DNA of 64,000 bases from Shewanella subflava (GCF_025971955.1 NZ_JAPDMX010000030.1:174781-238780), one strand, 5' to 3'; shown: positions 22,455 through 30,901, counted from the stretch's first letter. Made by a program: numbers and translations. Notes: generated by a model from the sequence alone, not told the origin.

Positions 22455-24299
22455 ATGTCCGCTAAACCGCCGTTTTTACAAAGATTATTCACCTTTCTTT
22501 GGAATATTATTAATACCACACGTAAGTTGATTATTAATTTCATTTTTTTCACTGTATTAGCAATCATTGTGATTGCCTTAGCCACATCAGAGGAAGAAAT
22601 TGTACTAGATAATCAAACAGCTTTGGTGCTTGACCTCTCGGGTAATATTGTTGATCAAAAACGCTTTGTGGATCCGTTTGAAGCAATTTTGTCTCAAGGC
22701 AATAATGACAATCCCGATGCTGAAATATTATTAGCAGACATTCTTTATGTTATTCAAAATGCCACTCAAGATACTCGTATCACTACCATTGTGCTGAATT
22801 TAAGCAATTTACAATCAGCCGGTGTGAGTAAAATGACCGATATCGGTAATGCCTTAAATGAATTTAAAGCCGCGGGAAAACAGGTTATTGCCATGGAAAA
22901 TGGTTATAGCCAAAATCAGTACTTTTTAGCCAGCTACGCTGACACCGTTTTTTTAAACACCAAGGGCATGGTCAGTTTAGACGGATTAAGCCGGTACCGC
23001 TTATTCTATAAGTCAGCGTTAGAAAAACTGAAGATTAATACCCACGTATTTCGTGTTGGCACCTTTAAATCGGCTGTAGAGCCATTTATCCGTGATGACA
23101 TGTCAGACGAAGACAAAGAAGCCAGCAACCAGCTATTGGCTGACATTTGGCAGAGTTATTCTAGTATTGTTGCTAAAAACCGTGGCATCAGCCCAGATCA
23201 ACTGGTGCTGGATACCGATACCTACCTTGCCCAGTTAGACAAAGCCGAAGGCGACAGTGCTCAAATGGCCATGAACATGCACTGGGTAGATGAATTAGTA
23301 TCGGCTGAACAATTCCGTCTAGCCATGATAGAACAGGTTGGCGCGAATAAAGACGGCGACACTTTCCGTCAAATTAGCTTTAATGATTATTTGTCACTAA
23401 CCGCGCCATTACCGCAATTTGTTGAAAAAGACGCTGTAGGTATTATTGTCGCAAAAGGCAACATTCTTAATGGTGCGCAACCCGCGGGGCAAATTGGTGG
23501 CGACACCACGTCAGAATTTTTACGTAAAGCACGTTTGAATGACAAGATTAAAGCCGTCGTTTTACGGGTAGACAGCCCTGGCGGCAGTGCATTCGCCTCT
23601 GAACAAATTCGTCAGGAGGTTTTAGCCCTTAAAAATGCAGGCAAACCCGTTGTTGTCAGTATGGGCAGTTTAGCGGCATCAGGCGGGTATTGGATCTCTG
23701 CCAGTGCCGATTATATTTATGCTACGCCAACCACATTAACCGGTTCCATTGGCATATTTGGCATGTTTGCCACATTTGAAGATGCCCTCACCCATTTAGG
23801 TGTAAACTCGGACGGTGTAGCAACTTCAGACTGGGCAGGTTTATCGCCAGTTCGCAGTTTAAGCCCGAATGTAAAAGCTGTCATTCAGCGTCATATTGAG
23901 CGTGGTTATCATGAGTTTATTTCGCTGGTTGCTAGCGAACGTAATATGACACTTGAGCAGGTAGACAATATTGCTCAGGGACGGGTTTGGACAGGAACGC
24001 GTGCGCTTGAGTTAGGCCTAGTCGATGAAATTGGTGATATGAAACAAGCGATTGCTAAAGCTGCCGAATTAGCCAAAATGGACCAATTTGATACTAAACT
24101 CATTGAACATGAATTAACCACCGAGCAGCAATTTATTCAACAGCTTGTTGGTGCTTCGGCTGAGTATATTCCACAATCAGTGCATAAATCTTCCATACTT
24201 GAAACCATGTTAATGCAGTGGAGCGAAGTTATCGAAGAATTTGCTAAGTTTGATGATCCACAGGGTATGTACTTATATTGCGAGCAATGTGACTTCTAA
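22455..24299 (+). CDS. sppA: Signal peptide peptidase SppA, 67K type
   Basis: A membrane-bound serine/lysine protease (614 residues) that degrades signal peptides left in the inner membrane. One transmembrane segment lies near residues 27-45 (IINFIFFTVLAIIVIALA), and the rest is periplasmic. It is the tandem-domain form: the general-base Lys205 (RVGTFKSAVEPF) is in the N-half and the nucleophile Ser405 (VSMGSLAASGGYW) in the C-half, offset four residues from E. coli Lys209/Ser409. ATG 22437 precedes the AAGGAG, so ATG 22455, six bases after it, is the start. A terminator follows. Confidence 0.95.
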   Translation: MSAKPPFLQRLFTFLWNIINTTRKLIINFIFFTVLAIIVIALATSEEEIVLDNQTALVLDLSGNIVDQKRFVDPFEAILSQGNNDNPDAEILLADILYVIQNATQDTRITTIVLNLSNLQSAGVSKMTDIGNALNEFKAAGKQVIAMENGYSQNQYFLASYADTVFLNTKGMVSLDGLSRYRLFYKSALEKLKINTHVFRVGTFKSAVEPFIRDDMSDEDKEASNQLLADIWQSYSSIVAKNRGISPDQLVLDTDTYLAQLDKAEGDSAQMAMNMHWVDELVSAEQFRLAMIEQVGANKDGDTFRQISFNDYLSLTAPLPQFVEKDAVGIIVAKGNILNGAQPAGQIGGDTTSEFLRKARLNDKIKAVVLRVDSPGGSAFASEQIRQEVLALKNAGKPVVVSMGSLAASGGYWISASADYIYATPTTLTGSIGIFGMFATFEDALTHLGVNSDGVATSDWAGLSPVRSLSPNVKAVIQRHIERGYHEFISLVASERNMTLEQVDNIAQGRVWTGTRALELGLVDEIGDMKQAIAKAAELAKMDQFDTKLIEHELTTEQQFIQQLVGASAEYIPQSVHKSSILETMLMQWSEVIEEFAKFDDPQGMYLYCEQCDF

Positions 24300-24320
24300 A
24301 CCATAAAATAAATATTCGAT

Positions 24321-24349
24321 AAAAAAAGCCTGCATTGCAGGCTTTTTTA
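24321..24349 (+). terminator. Terminator after sppA
   Basis: AAAAAGCCTGC/GCAGGCTTTTTT stem with a tight loop, 20 bases after the sppA stop. Confidence 0.88.
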
Positions 24350-24400
24350 TATCGATTAATCAATATAACTCGTATAATTTACACAATTCGTAAAAATTTC

Positions 24401-25426
24401 ATGAGTAGCACAATGACCAAGCGCGCAATATACGTCGCCTACACAGGCGGTACCATAGGCATGCAAAAAACCGCTAATGGTTTTGCCCCTGTTTCAGGTT
24501 TCTTAACTGATTGCGTTCAATCAATGCCAGAGTTTTACCATGACGAGATGCCCAGTTTCGTTATTCACGAATACTGCCCGTTAATTGACTCATCAAATAT
24601 GGCACCCACCGATTGGCAATTAATTGCAGACGACATAAAAGCCAATTACGAAAAATACGATGGCTTTGTGATTTTGCACGGTACAGACACCATGGCCTAT
24701 ACCGCATCAGCTCTGTCTTTTATGCTACAAGGATTATCGAAACCTGTTATTGTTACCGGTTCGCAAATCCCGCTGGCGCAGCTGCGCTCTGATGGCCAAA
24801 CCAATTTATTAAACTCTTTGTACATTGCGGCTAACTACCCTGTTGCTGAAGTGTGTTTATTCTTTAATAATAAATTGTTTAGGGGCAACCGTTCTACCAA
24901 AGCCCATGCCGATGGTTTTGATGCATTCGCCTCGCCAAACTTCCCTTTGCTGCTTGAAGCAGGGATTAAAATTAATATAAAAGCTGGCAAGATATCTGAG
25001 CCAACTAACTACCCATTAGACGTAGTCAAAATTAAACCCCAGCCTATTGGGGTGGTTACGTTATACCCAGGCATTTCCACCCAAATATTTGAAAATATGC
25101 TGCAGCAACCCGTTAAAGCCCTTATTTTGCTTACATTTGGTGTTGGTAATGCGCCGCAAGATCCACAACTATTACAAGCCTTAAAACAAGCCGATGAGCG
25201 CGGTATTGTGCTAGTTAACCTCACCCAATGCTTTCAAGGTAAGGTCAATATGGGCGGATATGCAACCGGCAACTCACTGGCAAAAGCCGGAGTCATCAGC
25301 GGAATGGATATGACCATAGAAGCTGCCTTAGCAAAACTGCATTATTTGCTATCAAAAAATTTAACACCAGAAGAGATTAAAAAATCGATGCAGCTAAACC
25401 TAATAGGCGAGTTATCGATTGATTAA
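24401..25426 (+). CDS. ansA: Type I (cytoplasmic) L-asparaginase AnsA
   Basis: It hydrolyses asparagine to aspartate and ammonia in the cytoplasm. The 341 residues closely match E. coli AnsA. IYVAYTGGTIGMQ carries the nucleophile Thr, and DGFVILHGTDTMAYTASALSFM carries the second Thr with Asp. NNKLFRGNRSTKAHADGFDAFASPN is a class I signature. There is no signal peptide, which separates it from periplasmic AnsB. The frame stays open back to 24335, inside the sppA terminator, so that start is rejected. ATG 24401 and ATG 24413 are both possible; neither has a strong SD. Confidence 0.94.
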   Translation: MSSTMTKRAIYVAYTGGTIGMQKTANGFAPVSGFLTDCVQSMPEFYHDEMPSFVIHEYCPLIDSSNMAPTDWQLIADDIKANYEKYDGFVILHGTDTMAYTASALSFMLQGLSKPVIVTGSQIPLAQLRSDGQTNLLNSLYIAANYPVAEVCLFFNNKLFRGNRSTKAHADGFDAFASPNFPLLLEAGIKINIKAGKISEPTNYPLDVVKIKPQPIGVVTLYPGISTQIFENMLQQPVKALILLTFGVGNAPQDPQLLQALKQADERGIVLVNLTQCFQGKVNMGGYATGNSLAKAGVISGMDMTIEAALAKLHYLLSKNLTPEEIKKSMQLNLIGELSID

Positions 25427-25471
25427 TCATACTATTTAGCATATTAGGCTAGTCAGAAGTAAAAATAATAG

Positions 25472-25497
25472 GCTCATCACTTGATGAGCTTTATTTT
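25472..25497 (+). terminator. Terminator after ansA
   Basis: GCTCATC/GATGAGC stem with a 4-nt loop and a T-rich tail, 45 bases after the ansA stop. Confidence 0.7.
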
Positions 25498-25560
25498 TGC
25501 TTTGAATTTAATTGCACCTATTCACATCAATTAACCAACCTATATTGGTCTCGATAACAA

Positions 25561-25643
25561 TTTGGAACACTTTCCAAAACACCTGCTTGTTAACACACTT
25601 TAGGATAAATGCTACCTACAATTGATTAGTGACAATTAATCAA
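25561..25643. promoter_or_regulatory. Two palindromes upstream of the flavoprotein gene
   Basis: TTTGGAA-CACT-TTCCAAA at 25561-25578 and TTGATTA-N8-TAATCAA at 25622-25643 are perfect-arm palindromes 94-176 bases before the start of the flavocytochrome subunit gene. The nearby TetR- and LysR-type regulators are candidate binders. This is inference from position and symmetry only. Confidence 0.4.
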
Positions 25644-25736
25644 CCTGCCAGCCACAAAATTAACATTTGCTCTCATCTTGGAATGGATTCCATCTTTATG
25701 ATGATTAGGTCAATTAAAACTAAAGGGTGATGACCT

Positions 25737-27257
25737 ATGAATAAAATAGATCTATTAGGACGCCGTAAATTTATCACGGGGTTAGGTATTGCAGCGGGTG
25801 CGGCTATGGTTGCGCCTGCAATGGCAATATCAGAAAAAGCTGATGGCATAGCATGGGACAAAGAAATTGAAATTGTCATTATTGGTTCTGGCTTTGCAGG
25901 ACTAGCTGCCGCAATTGAAGCCAAAAAACTGGGCGCTAAAGATGTGCATATCTTTGAAAAAATGTCCTACTTTGGCGGGAACTCTGCCATTAATGGTGGC
26001 CTGTTTGCAGCGCCTGTTACTCCAATGCAGCAAAAAGAAGGTATTCAAGACTCGGTTGAGCGAATGGTAGCTGACCAACTAGCATCGGGTCGAGGAATCG
26101 CCGACGAAGCCTTACTCCGTCATGTTGCATCACATGCAATGGAAGCATTGCAAATGACATTAGATGCAGGTTCAGAGTACCACCCTTACCTGCAACAACT
26201 TGGTGGCCATTCAGTCGCACGTACTTATCAAACAACGGTAAGTTGCGGTGCAGGAATCACCCAACCTTTACTCAAAAAATGTCGTGAATTAGGCGTTAAC
26301 ACCCACAATCGCGCAAAATTTGAAGGTTTCTTAGTGGGTAATCAAGGCGAAGTGTTAGGCATAAAAATGCGAGAAAACTACCACTTTGGTGAAGACCAAC
26401 CAGGTAAAGTGATCAATATCCGCGCAACACGTGGCGTCATTATGGCCACAGGTGGCTTTGCACAAAATGTTAATTTACGCATGGCGCAAGATCCCACCTT
26501 AAACGCTGAAGTAGGCTGTACTAATGCCCCAGGCGCTACCGGTGAAGGTATGTTTGAAATGTTTAGATTAGGCGCAATACCTGTGCATCTTGCCCATATT
26601 CAATCAGGCCCATGGGCATCGCCCGATGAAGGTGGATTTGGGTATGTATCAAACTACTCAATTTATAATTTCCCTCATTCAATCGCGATTAATCGTTTAA
26701 CGGGCAAGCGTTTCATGGATGAAATTGCCGACAGAAAAACCCGAGCCGATGCCGAATTAGCCTGTCGTGATGAGCAAGGTAATCCTTTACCTCCCATTTT
26801 AATCACGAGTTATCAAGACTCTAAACAACATCCCAATACCGAAAAAGTGATTAAATATAATGTGGGCTGGAAGTTCGAATCGATTGAAGCACTAGCTGAA
26901 CACTTCAATGTGCCATTAGCACCACTAAAAGCACAGATAGAGGAATATAACGGTTATGTGAAAACAGGCAAAGACACCCAGTTTGGTAAAAACATGACTA
27001 AAGCGGCTGATAAATATATTAAAGCCCCTTTCACTGTTGTGCGTTTATGGCCAAAGGTTCACTACTGCCAAGGCGGCGTAATGGTTAATACAAAAGCCGA
27101 AGTCAAAGACAGTTTTACTGGTGCACCCATTCAAGGTTTATATGCAGCAGGTGAAGTGTGTGGCGGTATTCATGGGGTTAGCCGATTAGGTAGTTGTTCA
27201 ATCCCAGAATGTATGGTGATGGGTATGACCGCTGCACGTAGCATGATGCAAGCTTAA
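25737..27257 (+). CDS. Periplasmic flavocytochrome c flavin subunit (fumarate-reductase-like)
   Basis: A Tat-exported FAD protein (506 residues) of the Shewanella fumarate/urocanate reductase family, without its own hemes. RRKFITG at 9-15 and APAMA|I near 30 form the Tat signal. IIGSGFAGLAAAIEA binds FAD. Residues equivalent to the FccA proton-donor Arg and substrate-binding His and Arg are kept: Arg333 (DEIADRKTRADA), His442 (KVHYCQGG) and Arg483 (HGVSRLGS). The substrate-side segment HIQSGPWASPDEGGFGY differs from my recollection of fumarate reductases, so the electron acceptor is probably something else. The tetraheme cytochrome gene starts 28 bases downstream. The substrate is unknown. 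Confidence 0.85.
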   Translation: MNKIDLLGRRKFITGLGIAAGAAMVAPAMAISEKADGIAWDKEIEIVIIGSGFAGLAAAIEAKKLGAKDVHIFEKMSYFGGNSAINGGLFAAPVTPMQQKEGIQDSVERMVADQLASGRGIADEALLRHVASHAMEALQMTLDAGSEYHPYLQQLGGHSVARTYQTTVSCGAGITQPLLKKCRELGVNTHNRAKFEGFLVGNQGEVLGIKMRENYHFGEDQPGKVINIRATRGVIMATGGFAQNVNLRMAQDPTLNAEVGCTNAPGATGEGMFEMFRLGAIPVHLAHIQSGPWASPDEGGFGYVSNYSIYNFPHSIAINRLTGKRFMDEIADRKTRADAELACRDEQGNPLPPILITSYQDSKQHPNTEKVIKYNVGWKFESIEALAEHFNVPLAPLKAQIEEYNGYVKTGKDTQFGKNMTKAADKYIKAPFTVVRLWPKVHYCQGGVMVNTKAEVKDSFTGAPIQGLYAAGEVCGGIHGVSRLGSCSIPECMVMGMTAARSMMQA

Positions 27258-27285
27258 CAGTGCAATTTAACAAGAGGAATTATTG

Positions 27286-27639
27286 ATGAAAACATTAAAG
27301 ATTATGCTTGCACTGGGTATGTTAGCTTTAGCCAGTTTATCCGTACAAGCCGTAGAAATAAGAGATTATCATAAAGATGTGATAGGTAAGAATTGTAAAT
27401 CATGTCATGACAATGGCATTAAACAATTTCCATCCGATCAAGCTTGTTTACAGTGTCACGATATCGATGAGCTAGCAAAGAAAACGGCAAGAAGTGAACA
27501 AGATAAATGGCAGAACCCGCACAACAACCTGCATTATGGTAAAGAACTACCTTGCCAAGAATGCCATAGTGAACATGAAACTAAAAAACCACTATGCAGT
27601 AACTGCCATACCTTCAAATATGACAAACACAAAGAGTAG
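27286..27639 (+). CDS. Periplasmic tetraheme cytochrome c subunit
   Basis: A 117-residue exported cytochrome. The signal peptide ends near SVQA (22). Four CxxCH heme sites follow at 37-41 (CKSCH), 54-58 (CLQCH), 90-94 (CQECH) and 104-108 (CSNCH), with further His residues available as distal ligands. The spacing and size match the N-terminal cytochrome domain of flavocytochrome c, here a separate protein. Electrons would pass from the quinol pool (a CymA-type donor is usual in Shewanella) to the flavoprotein encoded just upstream. ATG 27286 follows GAGG; a TTG at 27283 is less likely. Confidence 0.9.
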   Translation: MKTLKIMLALGMLALASLSVQAVEIRDYHKDVIGKNCKSCHDNGIKQFPSDQACLQCHDIDELAKKTARSEQDKWQNPHNNLHYGKELPCQECHSEHETKKPLCSNCHTFKYDKHKE

Positions 27640-27679
27640 CTGTTAACACGCTCGCTTCACCTTGTTATCTCCCGTTGAA

Positions 27680-27711
27680 AAGGCCGCATTAAAAAATTAA
27701 TGCGGCTTTTA
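27680..27711. terminator. Bidirectional terminator between cytochrome and lysR
   Basis: GCCGCATTAA/TTAATGCGGC stem with flanking A and T runs, between two convergent genes. Confidence 0.75.
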
Positions 27712-27764
27712 TGGGTAAGATGCTTGTGATTGCAGCTGAGGATATGACAATTTCAGTCGCTAGA

Positions 27765-28631
27765 TTACGCACCAGAACGGGAAAGCTCTTCCACATTGGC
27801 TTTAATTAACGCAATCAATTGTGCTGTAGCTTCTGTTTGAGTATCTGGATTTAAATAGAGTGATTCATTAAATGTCGGCAGTGGCGGTAAATTGTGTTCG
27901 GCTGCATCTAAAATCATCATATCAGCGGTAATTCTAAACTCTGCGATTGGCGCAATGGCCAAATCGTTTTCAACTGCCATGCACAAAGCATGGGGTGATG
28001 GTGTTGAAAGTAGCACATTGATTGGCCGCATAGACATTTGGTGATTCGCGAATACCTGCGCCCTAATAGGACAATTTTCAGGGTATAAGGCCATCGGGAT
28101 GGTATCTCTTAAATGCGCGTTGCCACCTTTAGCGCAAACCCAGTGGAATTTGCGCTCAAATAATAACTCGCCCTGTGAGGGTAATAACCAATGGGTTGCC
28201 ACAATGACATCAAATTCACCTTGCTGTAAGCGTTTATATAAATTGCCGCTTACATCGGTGTCGATCACTAATTCTATACAAGTAAACTCACGAATAAACT
28301 CTAACAAACAACTACTTAAATAGCATTTGATATAGTCAGTCGGCACACCTAAACGAATTATTTCTTTGTTTTGACAGTCTTTTAGATCATCCAGTGCCTG
28401 TGAACTGAGTTGGATCATTTTATAGGCATAGTTAAGCAGTGTTTTACCCGATTCCGTCAGTGTTACGCCTTTATTATCTCTTAAAAATAATGGCTGGCCG
28501 ACACTCTCTTCCAGCTTTTTAATTTGCAAACTCAATGCCGATTGAGTTCGACAAATTCTGTCAGCGGCTTTTGATAAATTGCCGCACTCAGCGACCGCAA
28601 TAAACCCTTCGAGTAATTCTATTTTTAACAT
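27765..28631 (-). CDS. LysR-family transcriptional regulator
   Basis: A 288-residue LysR regulator. The winged HTH is at the N-terminus (LLEGFIAVAECGNLSKAADRICRTQSALSLQIKKLEESVGQPLF), and a periplasmic-binding-like effector domain starts near residue 90. It faces the flavocytochrome genes tail to tail and is divergent from the TetR gene (118-base gap). It is a candidate controller of the adjacent reductase, but no target or ligand can be read from the sequence. Confidence 0.9.
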   Translation of the reverse strand: MLKIELLEGFIAVAECGNLSKAADRICRTQSALSLQIKKLEESVGQPLFLRDNKGVTLTESGKTLLNYAYKMIQLSSQALDDLKDCQNKEIIRLGVPTDYIKCYLSSCLLEFIREFTCIELVIDTDVSGNLYKRLQQGEFDVIVATHWLLPSQGELLFERKFHWVCAKGGNAHLRDTIPMALYPENCPIRAQVFANHQMSMRPINVLLSTPSPHALCMAVENDLAIAPIAEFRITADMMILDAAEHNLPPLPTFNESLYLNPDTQTEATAQLIALIKANVEELSRSGA

Positions 28632-28749
28632 TGGTTATCATAAAAGTTCATAGTGCTAACAGTATTACTCAATATCCGGGGGCAAAAAAGCTTGTTATGG
28701 TGTGATTGTGAAGCATGATCAATAAAATATGCCATATGCAGGAGCGAGC

Positions 28750-29391
28750 ATGAGTAGTTGGGAACAGAGGGGAAATTATTTGGTCAAGGTGTCTTTGAGG
28801 TGCTTAAAAGGACATAAAACATTTAACTTATGTCGCTCGCACTTAGTACAAGCGAGCCAGATCTCAAAAGGGACTATTTATAACCATTTTACAACTGAAG
28901 CCGATTTAATGGTGGCGGTTGGCTGTGCGCAATTTGAGCAATGGCTAGCACAAGCAAAAGCTGATGATAAACATTATCCTGATCCTTACCTGCGATTTAT
29001 ATTCCATTATTGCCATCGGTTGTACGTCATATTATCTGAACAAGATTTTGTCATGGAAAGAGTGCTACCCAATGAAACCTTACTCAACAACTGCAGTGAC
29101 ATTTATCGCCAGCGCTACCAAAAGTTAACCGCACAAGCCTATCAATGGAACGCCGATACCATGAATCAAATTGGCCATGTTGCAGGTTTCGATCGACTCG
29201 ATTTAGTGATGAATTACTTGCGCGGCGCATTTATTAATATTGATGACAGTAGAAAACGATTTGATGATCCCAAACTCTACTATCAATTTAGCTTTGCCTT
29301 AACTCAGCTGATGGGACATTCTGCCAAACGCATTCCAACCGAACAGGTTTTTCAAGACTGGATTGCCAGACAATCTCAATTGCAGCATTAA
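28750..29391 (+). CDS. TetR-family transcriptional regulator
   Basis: A 213-residue protein with a TetR HTH in LCRSHLVQASQISKGTIYNHFTTEADLMVAV (roughly residues 27-56) and an all-helical ligand domain. The region before the HTH (RGNYLVKVSLRCLKGH) is less canonical than most. ATG 28750 has AGGAG five bases upstream; an in-frame ATG at 28729 does not. A TetR gene beside this flavocytochrome pair fits my recollection of the order in other Shewanella, which suggests that it controls the pair. Repeat copy 2 follows. Confidence 0.85.
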   Translation: MSSWEQRGNYLVKVSLRCLKGHKTFNLCRSHLVQASQISKGTIYNHFTTEADLMVAVGCAQFEQWLAQAKADDKHYPDPYLRFIFHYCHRLYVILSEQDFVMERVLPNETLLNNCSDIYRQRYQKLTAQAYQWNADTMNQIGHVAGFDRLDLVMNYLRGAFINIDDSRKRFDDPKLYYQFSFALTQLMGHSAKRIPTEQVFQDWIARQSQLQH

Positions 29392-29459
29392 GCTTGATTG
29401 CCCACACCAGATTGAGGAACAATGACTTAATAACTAGCCGCTAATTAGAGTGAAAAGTA

Positions 29460-29630
29460 AAAGACCCACCTTCTGAGGAATGTGGCTTTAATATCACTCC
29501 CTAAAAGGGATCTTTCCTAACGTGCGTTAATGCGTTAACAAGACGCCGTAAATATATCCCTATAGGCTCTACTAAATCATCCCTGATTTAGAAGCTTGTA
29601 CCGCACCATTAGCAAAGCTAACGTATCATT
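29460..29630 (-). repeat. Dispersed repeat family, copy 2
   Basis: This copy is inverted relative to copies 1 and 4. The fixed hairpin CTAAATCA-TCCC-TGATTTAG is at 29572-29591. The variable hairpin here is TCCC/GGGA, and the terminal hairpin (CCCACCTTCT side) is at 29463-29485. The AGCTTTGCTAATGG edge reaches to within a few bases of the stop of the 87-residue gene. It lies between convergent genes and at the border of the attC-like cassette block. Confidence 0.85.
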
Positions 29631-29635
29631 GACCA

Positions 29636-29899
29636 CTATCGCCATGATTCTTGTGTTTTTTCACCGCGTACGACCTGATAAACACCAATATTTTTCTCAA
29701 TTAACCGTTTCACTAAATCTGGTGCGCATTGAATAGGCATAGTTAATTCATAGCCAAATTCCAAATGTATGATGTTGTTTGAGTGGGTGTGACCCAGAAA
29801 CGATTCAATCACAGCCAGAGCTTGTCCGCCCCACTCGCCAACTTCAAAATAGAACTTGTACATATCTTCGCTATAGTCTTTTGGTGTACCATTTTTCAT
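29636..29899 (-). CDS. Hypothetical protein, 87 residues (cassette-like)
   Basis: I do not recognise this protein. It is a soluble 87-residue product with no membrane segment, mixed alpha/beta in appearance (FYFEVGEWGGQALAVIESFLG, IIHLEFGYELTMPIQ, KNIGVYQVVRG). The start at ATG 29899 has only a weak AGG upstream. It is the last of three same-strand small genes spaced by attC-like palindromes, so it may be an integron-type cassette gene. Where a downstream attC would be expected, its stop instead abuts repeat copy 2. Confidence 0.5.
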   Translation of the reverse strand: MKNGTPKDYSEDMYKFYFEVGEWGGQALAVIESFLGHTHSNNIIHLEFGYELTMPIQCAPDLVKRLIEKNIGVYQVVRGEKTQESWR

Positions 29900-29964
29900 G
29901 TCTGTGGCCTAATTTTTATCTTTAACGGGTCGATTATAGCAATCATTAGTAAAAAGCATAGTTA

Positions 29965-30030
29965 AGTAGCGAACAACGCCCTATCCAACTCATTATTGGG
30001 ATTCAACCTAAAACGCATTGTTTTAGGTAT
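29965..30030 (-). repeat. Degenerate attC-like site between the 58- and 87-residue genes
   Basis: Read on the minus strand, the DNA after the 58-residue gene has AAAACAATGCG at one end and GGGCGTTGTTCG at the other, with an outer AACAATGC/GCGTTGTT stem (one mismatch). These ends resemble the AACAATGCG...GGGCGTTA ends of Vibrio-type attC sites. The canonical GTTRRRY is not intact, so this is a tentative, decayed site. Confidence 0.35.
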
Positions 30031-30199
30031 GCTTCGGTTTACCATGTTTTATCAGAACTACTCGCAGTTGACTTTCACTGTATTTCTTCTCTAGTGAAAT
30101 CTCTTCAGAGATAGCAGCAGTGCTTGTCTCATCTTCAGAATCAAACCACTCTGTGATCTCATCATCATCAATTTCAAATAAATTTTTTTCTTGTGTCAT
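30023..30199 (-). CDS. Hypothetical acidic 58-residue protein (cassette gene)
   Basis: A small protein with an acidic N-terminal half (FEIDDDEITEWFDSEDE) and a basic C-terminal tail (RVVLIKHGKPKHT). The family is unknown; the size and charge pattern recall antitoxin-like proteins, but nothing specific supports that. ATG 30199 has AGGAG at a good distance and is preferred to ATG 30214. It begins 31 bases after a strong attC-like site and is followed by a degenerate one, as expected for a single-gene cassette. Confidence 0.5.
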   Translation of the reverse strand: MTQEKNLFEIDDDEITEWFDSEDETSTAAISEEISLEKKYSESQLRVVLIKHGKPKHT

Positions 30200-30230
30200 T
30201 TTAACTCCTAGCATGAGACGACGAATTTAA

Positions 30231-30333
30231 AGCTAACGCTTGCCGTAAACGGCACAAAATAGCAGGCTAAAATTGGCGACGAAGGAGCACAAGCCTGCTG
30301 TTTTGTGTCCTTGGTTTAACGGCCTTGTTAGCT
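30231..30333 (-). repeat. attC-like recombination site (strong)
   Basis: A 103-bp imperfect palindrome. On the minus strand it begins AGCTAACAAGGCCG and ends GGCAAGCGTTAGCT. The outer arms pair, and the inner arms ACACAAAACAGCAGGCT and AGCCTGCTATTTTGTG pair almost fully around a 22-nt loop. This is the layout of an integron attC, with AAC/GTT core boxes at both ends. The TAA stop of the upstream 165-residue gene lies inside the first core box, as is common in gene cassettes. No integrase is in the window. Confidence 0.72.
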
Positions 30334-30825
30334 GTTTATTAAGCCGAGCCGATCAGCACTTTGTATTAAAGACGTAACATTTGAGTCGGTTAGCTCCTCA
30401 GATTGTTTATAAACTACGCCCATTTCATTAAGCTTGTTCGATTGACCAACTAAATAAGAAATATCGCCAAATAAGTTTAAAAATGTATCAGATATTATTT
30501 TGGGCGTTTGGTCAGAGTAAATAGTTCTAAATATTGAAAAATCGAAAACAATACCGGAAATAGAAACCCAAGCATGTCCATCCCAGCTAGATAAGACATC
30601 ATTACCAGTAGAAAATGCCCCACCTATATCTGAATGACTAAATATAGTTTTACCTTTAACAACCAAGCTACCAGTTACTAGCTTTGCATCTAATTTAGTA
30701 TTGTCATTGATCATGGCTACCAACAAAGCGCTGATATACAAACACCCGCCATGTATAGGAGGCATTCTTTCTAAAATTACACGACCACTTTCTACGATTT
30801 CTGAAATTTCTTGAGAACTAATCAT
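30328..30825 (-). CDS. Putative C-H-D triad (transglutaminase-like) protein in a cassette
   Basis: A soluble 165-residue protein. A cysteine in MPPIHGGCLYISALLV (Cys28), a histidine in SSWDGHAWVSISG (His84) and an aspartate in IVFDFSIF (Asp95) have the order, spacing and local context of the Cys-His-Asp triad of transglutaminase/papain-like enzymes, where the Cys starts a helix and GHAW begins a strand. The exact family is not recognised. ATG 30825 has GGAG upstream. It is flanked by attC-like sites on both sides, and its stop overlaps the downstream one, so it reads as a mobile cassette cargo gene. Substrate unknown. Confidence 0.6.
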   Translation of the reverse strand: MISSQEISEIVESGRVILERMPPIHGGCLYISALLVAMINDNTKLDAKLVTGSLVVKGKTIFSHSDIGGAFSTGNDVLSSWDGHAWVSISGIVFDFSIFRTIYSDQTPKIISDTFLNLFGDISYLVGQSNKLNEMGVVYKQSEELTDSNVTSLIQSADRLGLINS

Positions 30826-30847
30826 GTGACTCCAATATATGAAAAAC

Positions 30848-30901
30848 AGCTAACAGCTTATTGAAGGGCTTGCCCGATAAAGTCGGCCATTCAAGTTATT
30901 G
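30848..30901 (-). repeat. Short attC-like site upstream of the triad gene
   Basis: On the minus strand it runs CAATAAC-TTGAATGGCC ... GCCCTTCAATAAGCT-GTTAGCT, with AAC/GTT ends, TTGAA/TTCAA arms and an inner CCGA-CTTTA-TCGG hairpin. The layout is close to short attC sites of about 60 bp. GTTAGCT is shared with the 103-bp site. It would be the site of a preceding cassette or the junction at which the array begins. Confidence 0.5.

Noticed and set aside
24335..24400. N-terminal extension of AnsA
   Set aside because: It begins inside the sppA terminator and has no counterpart in AnsA.
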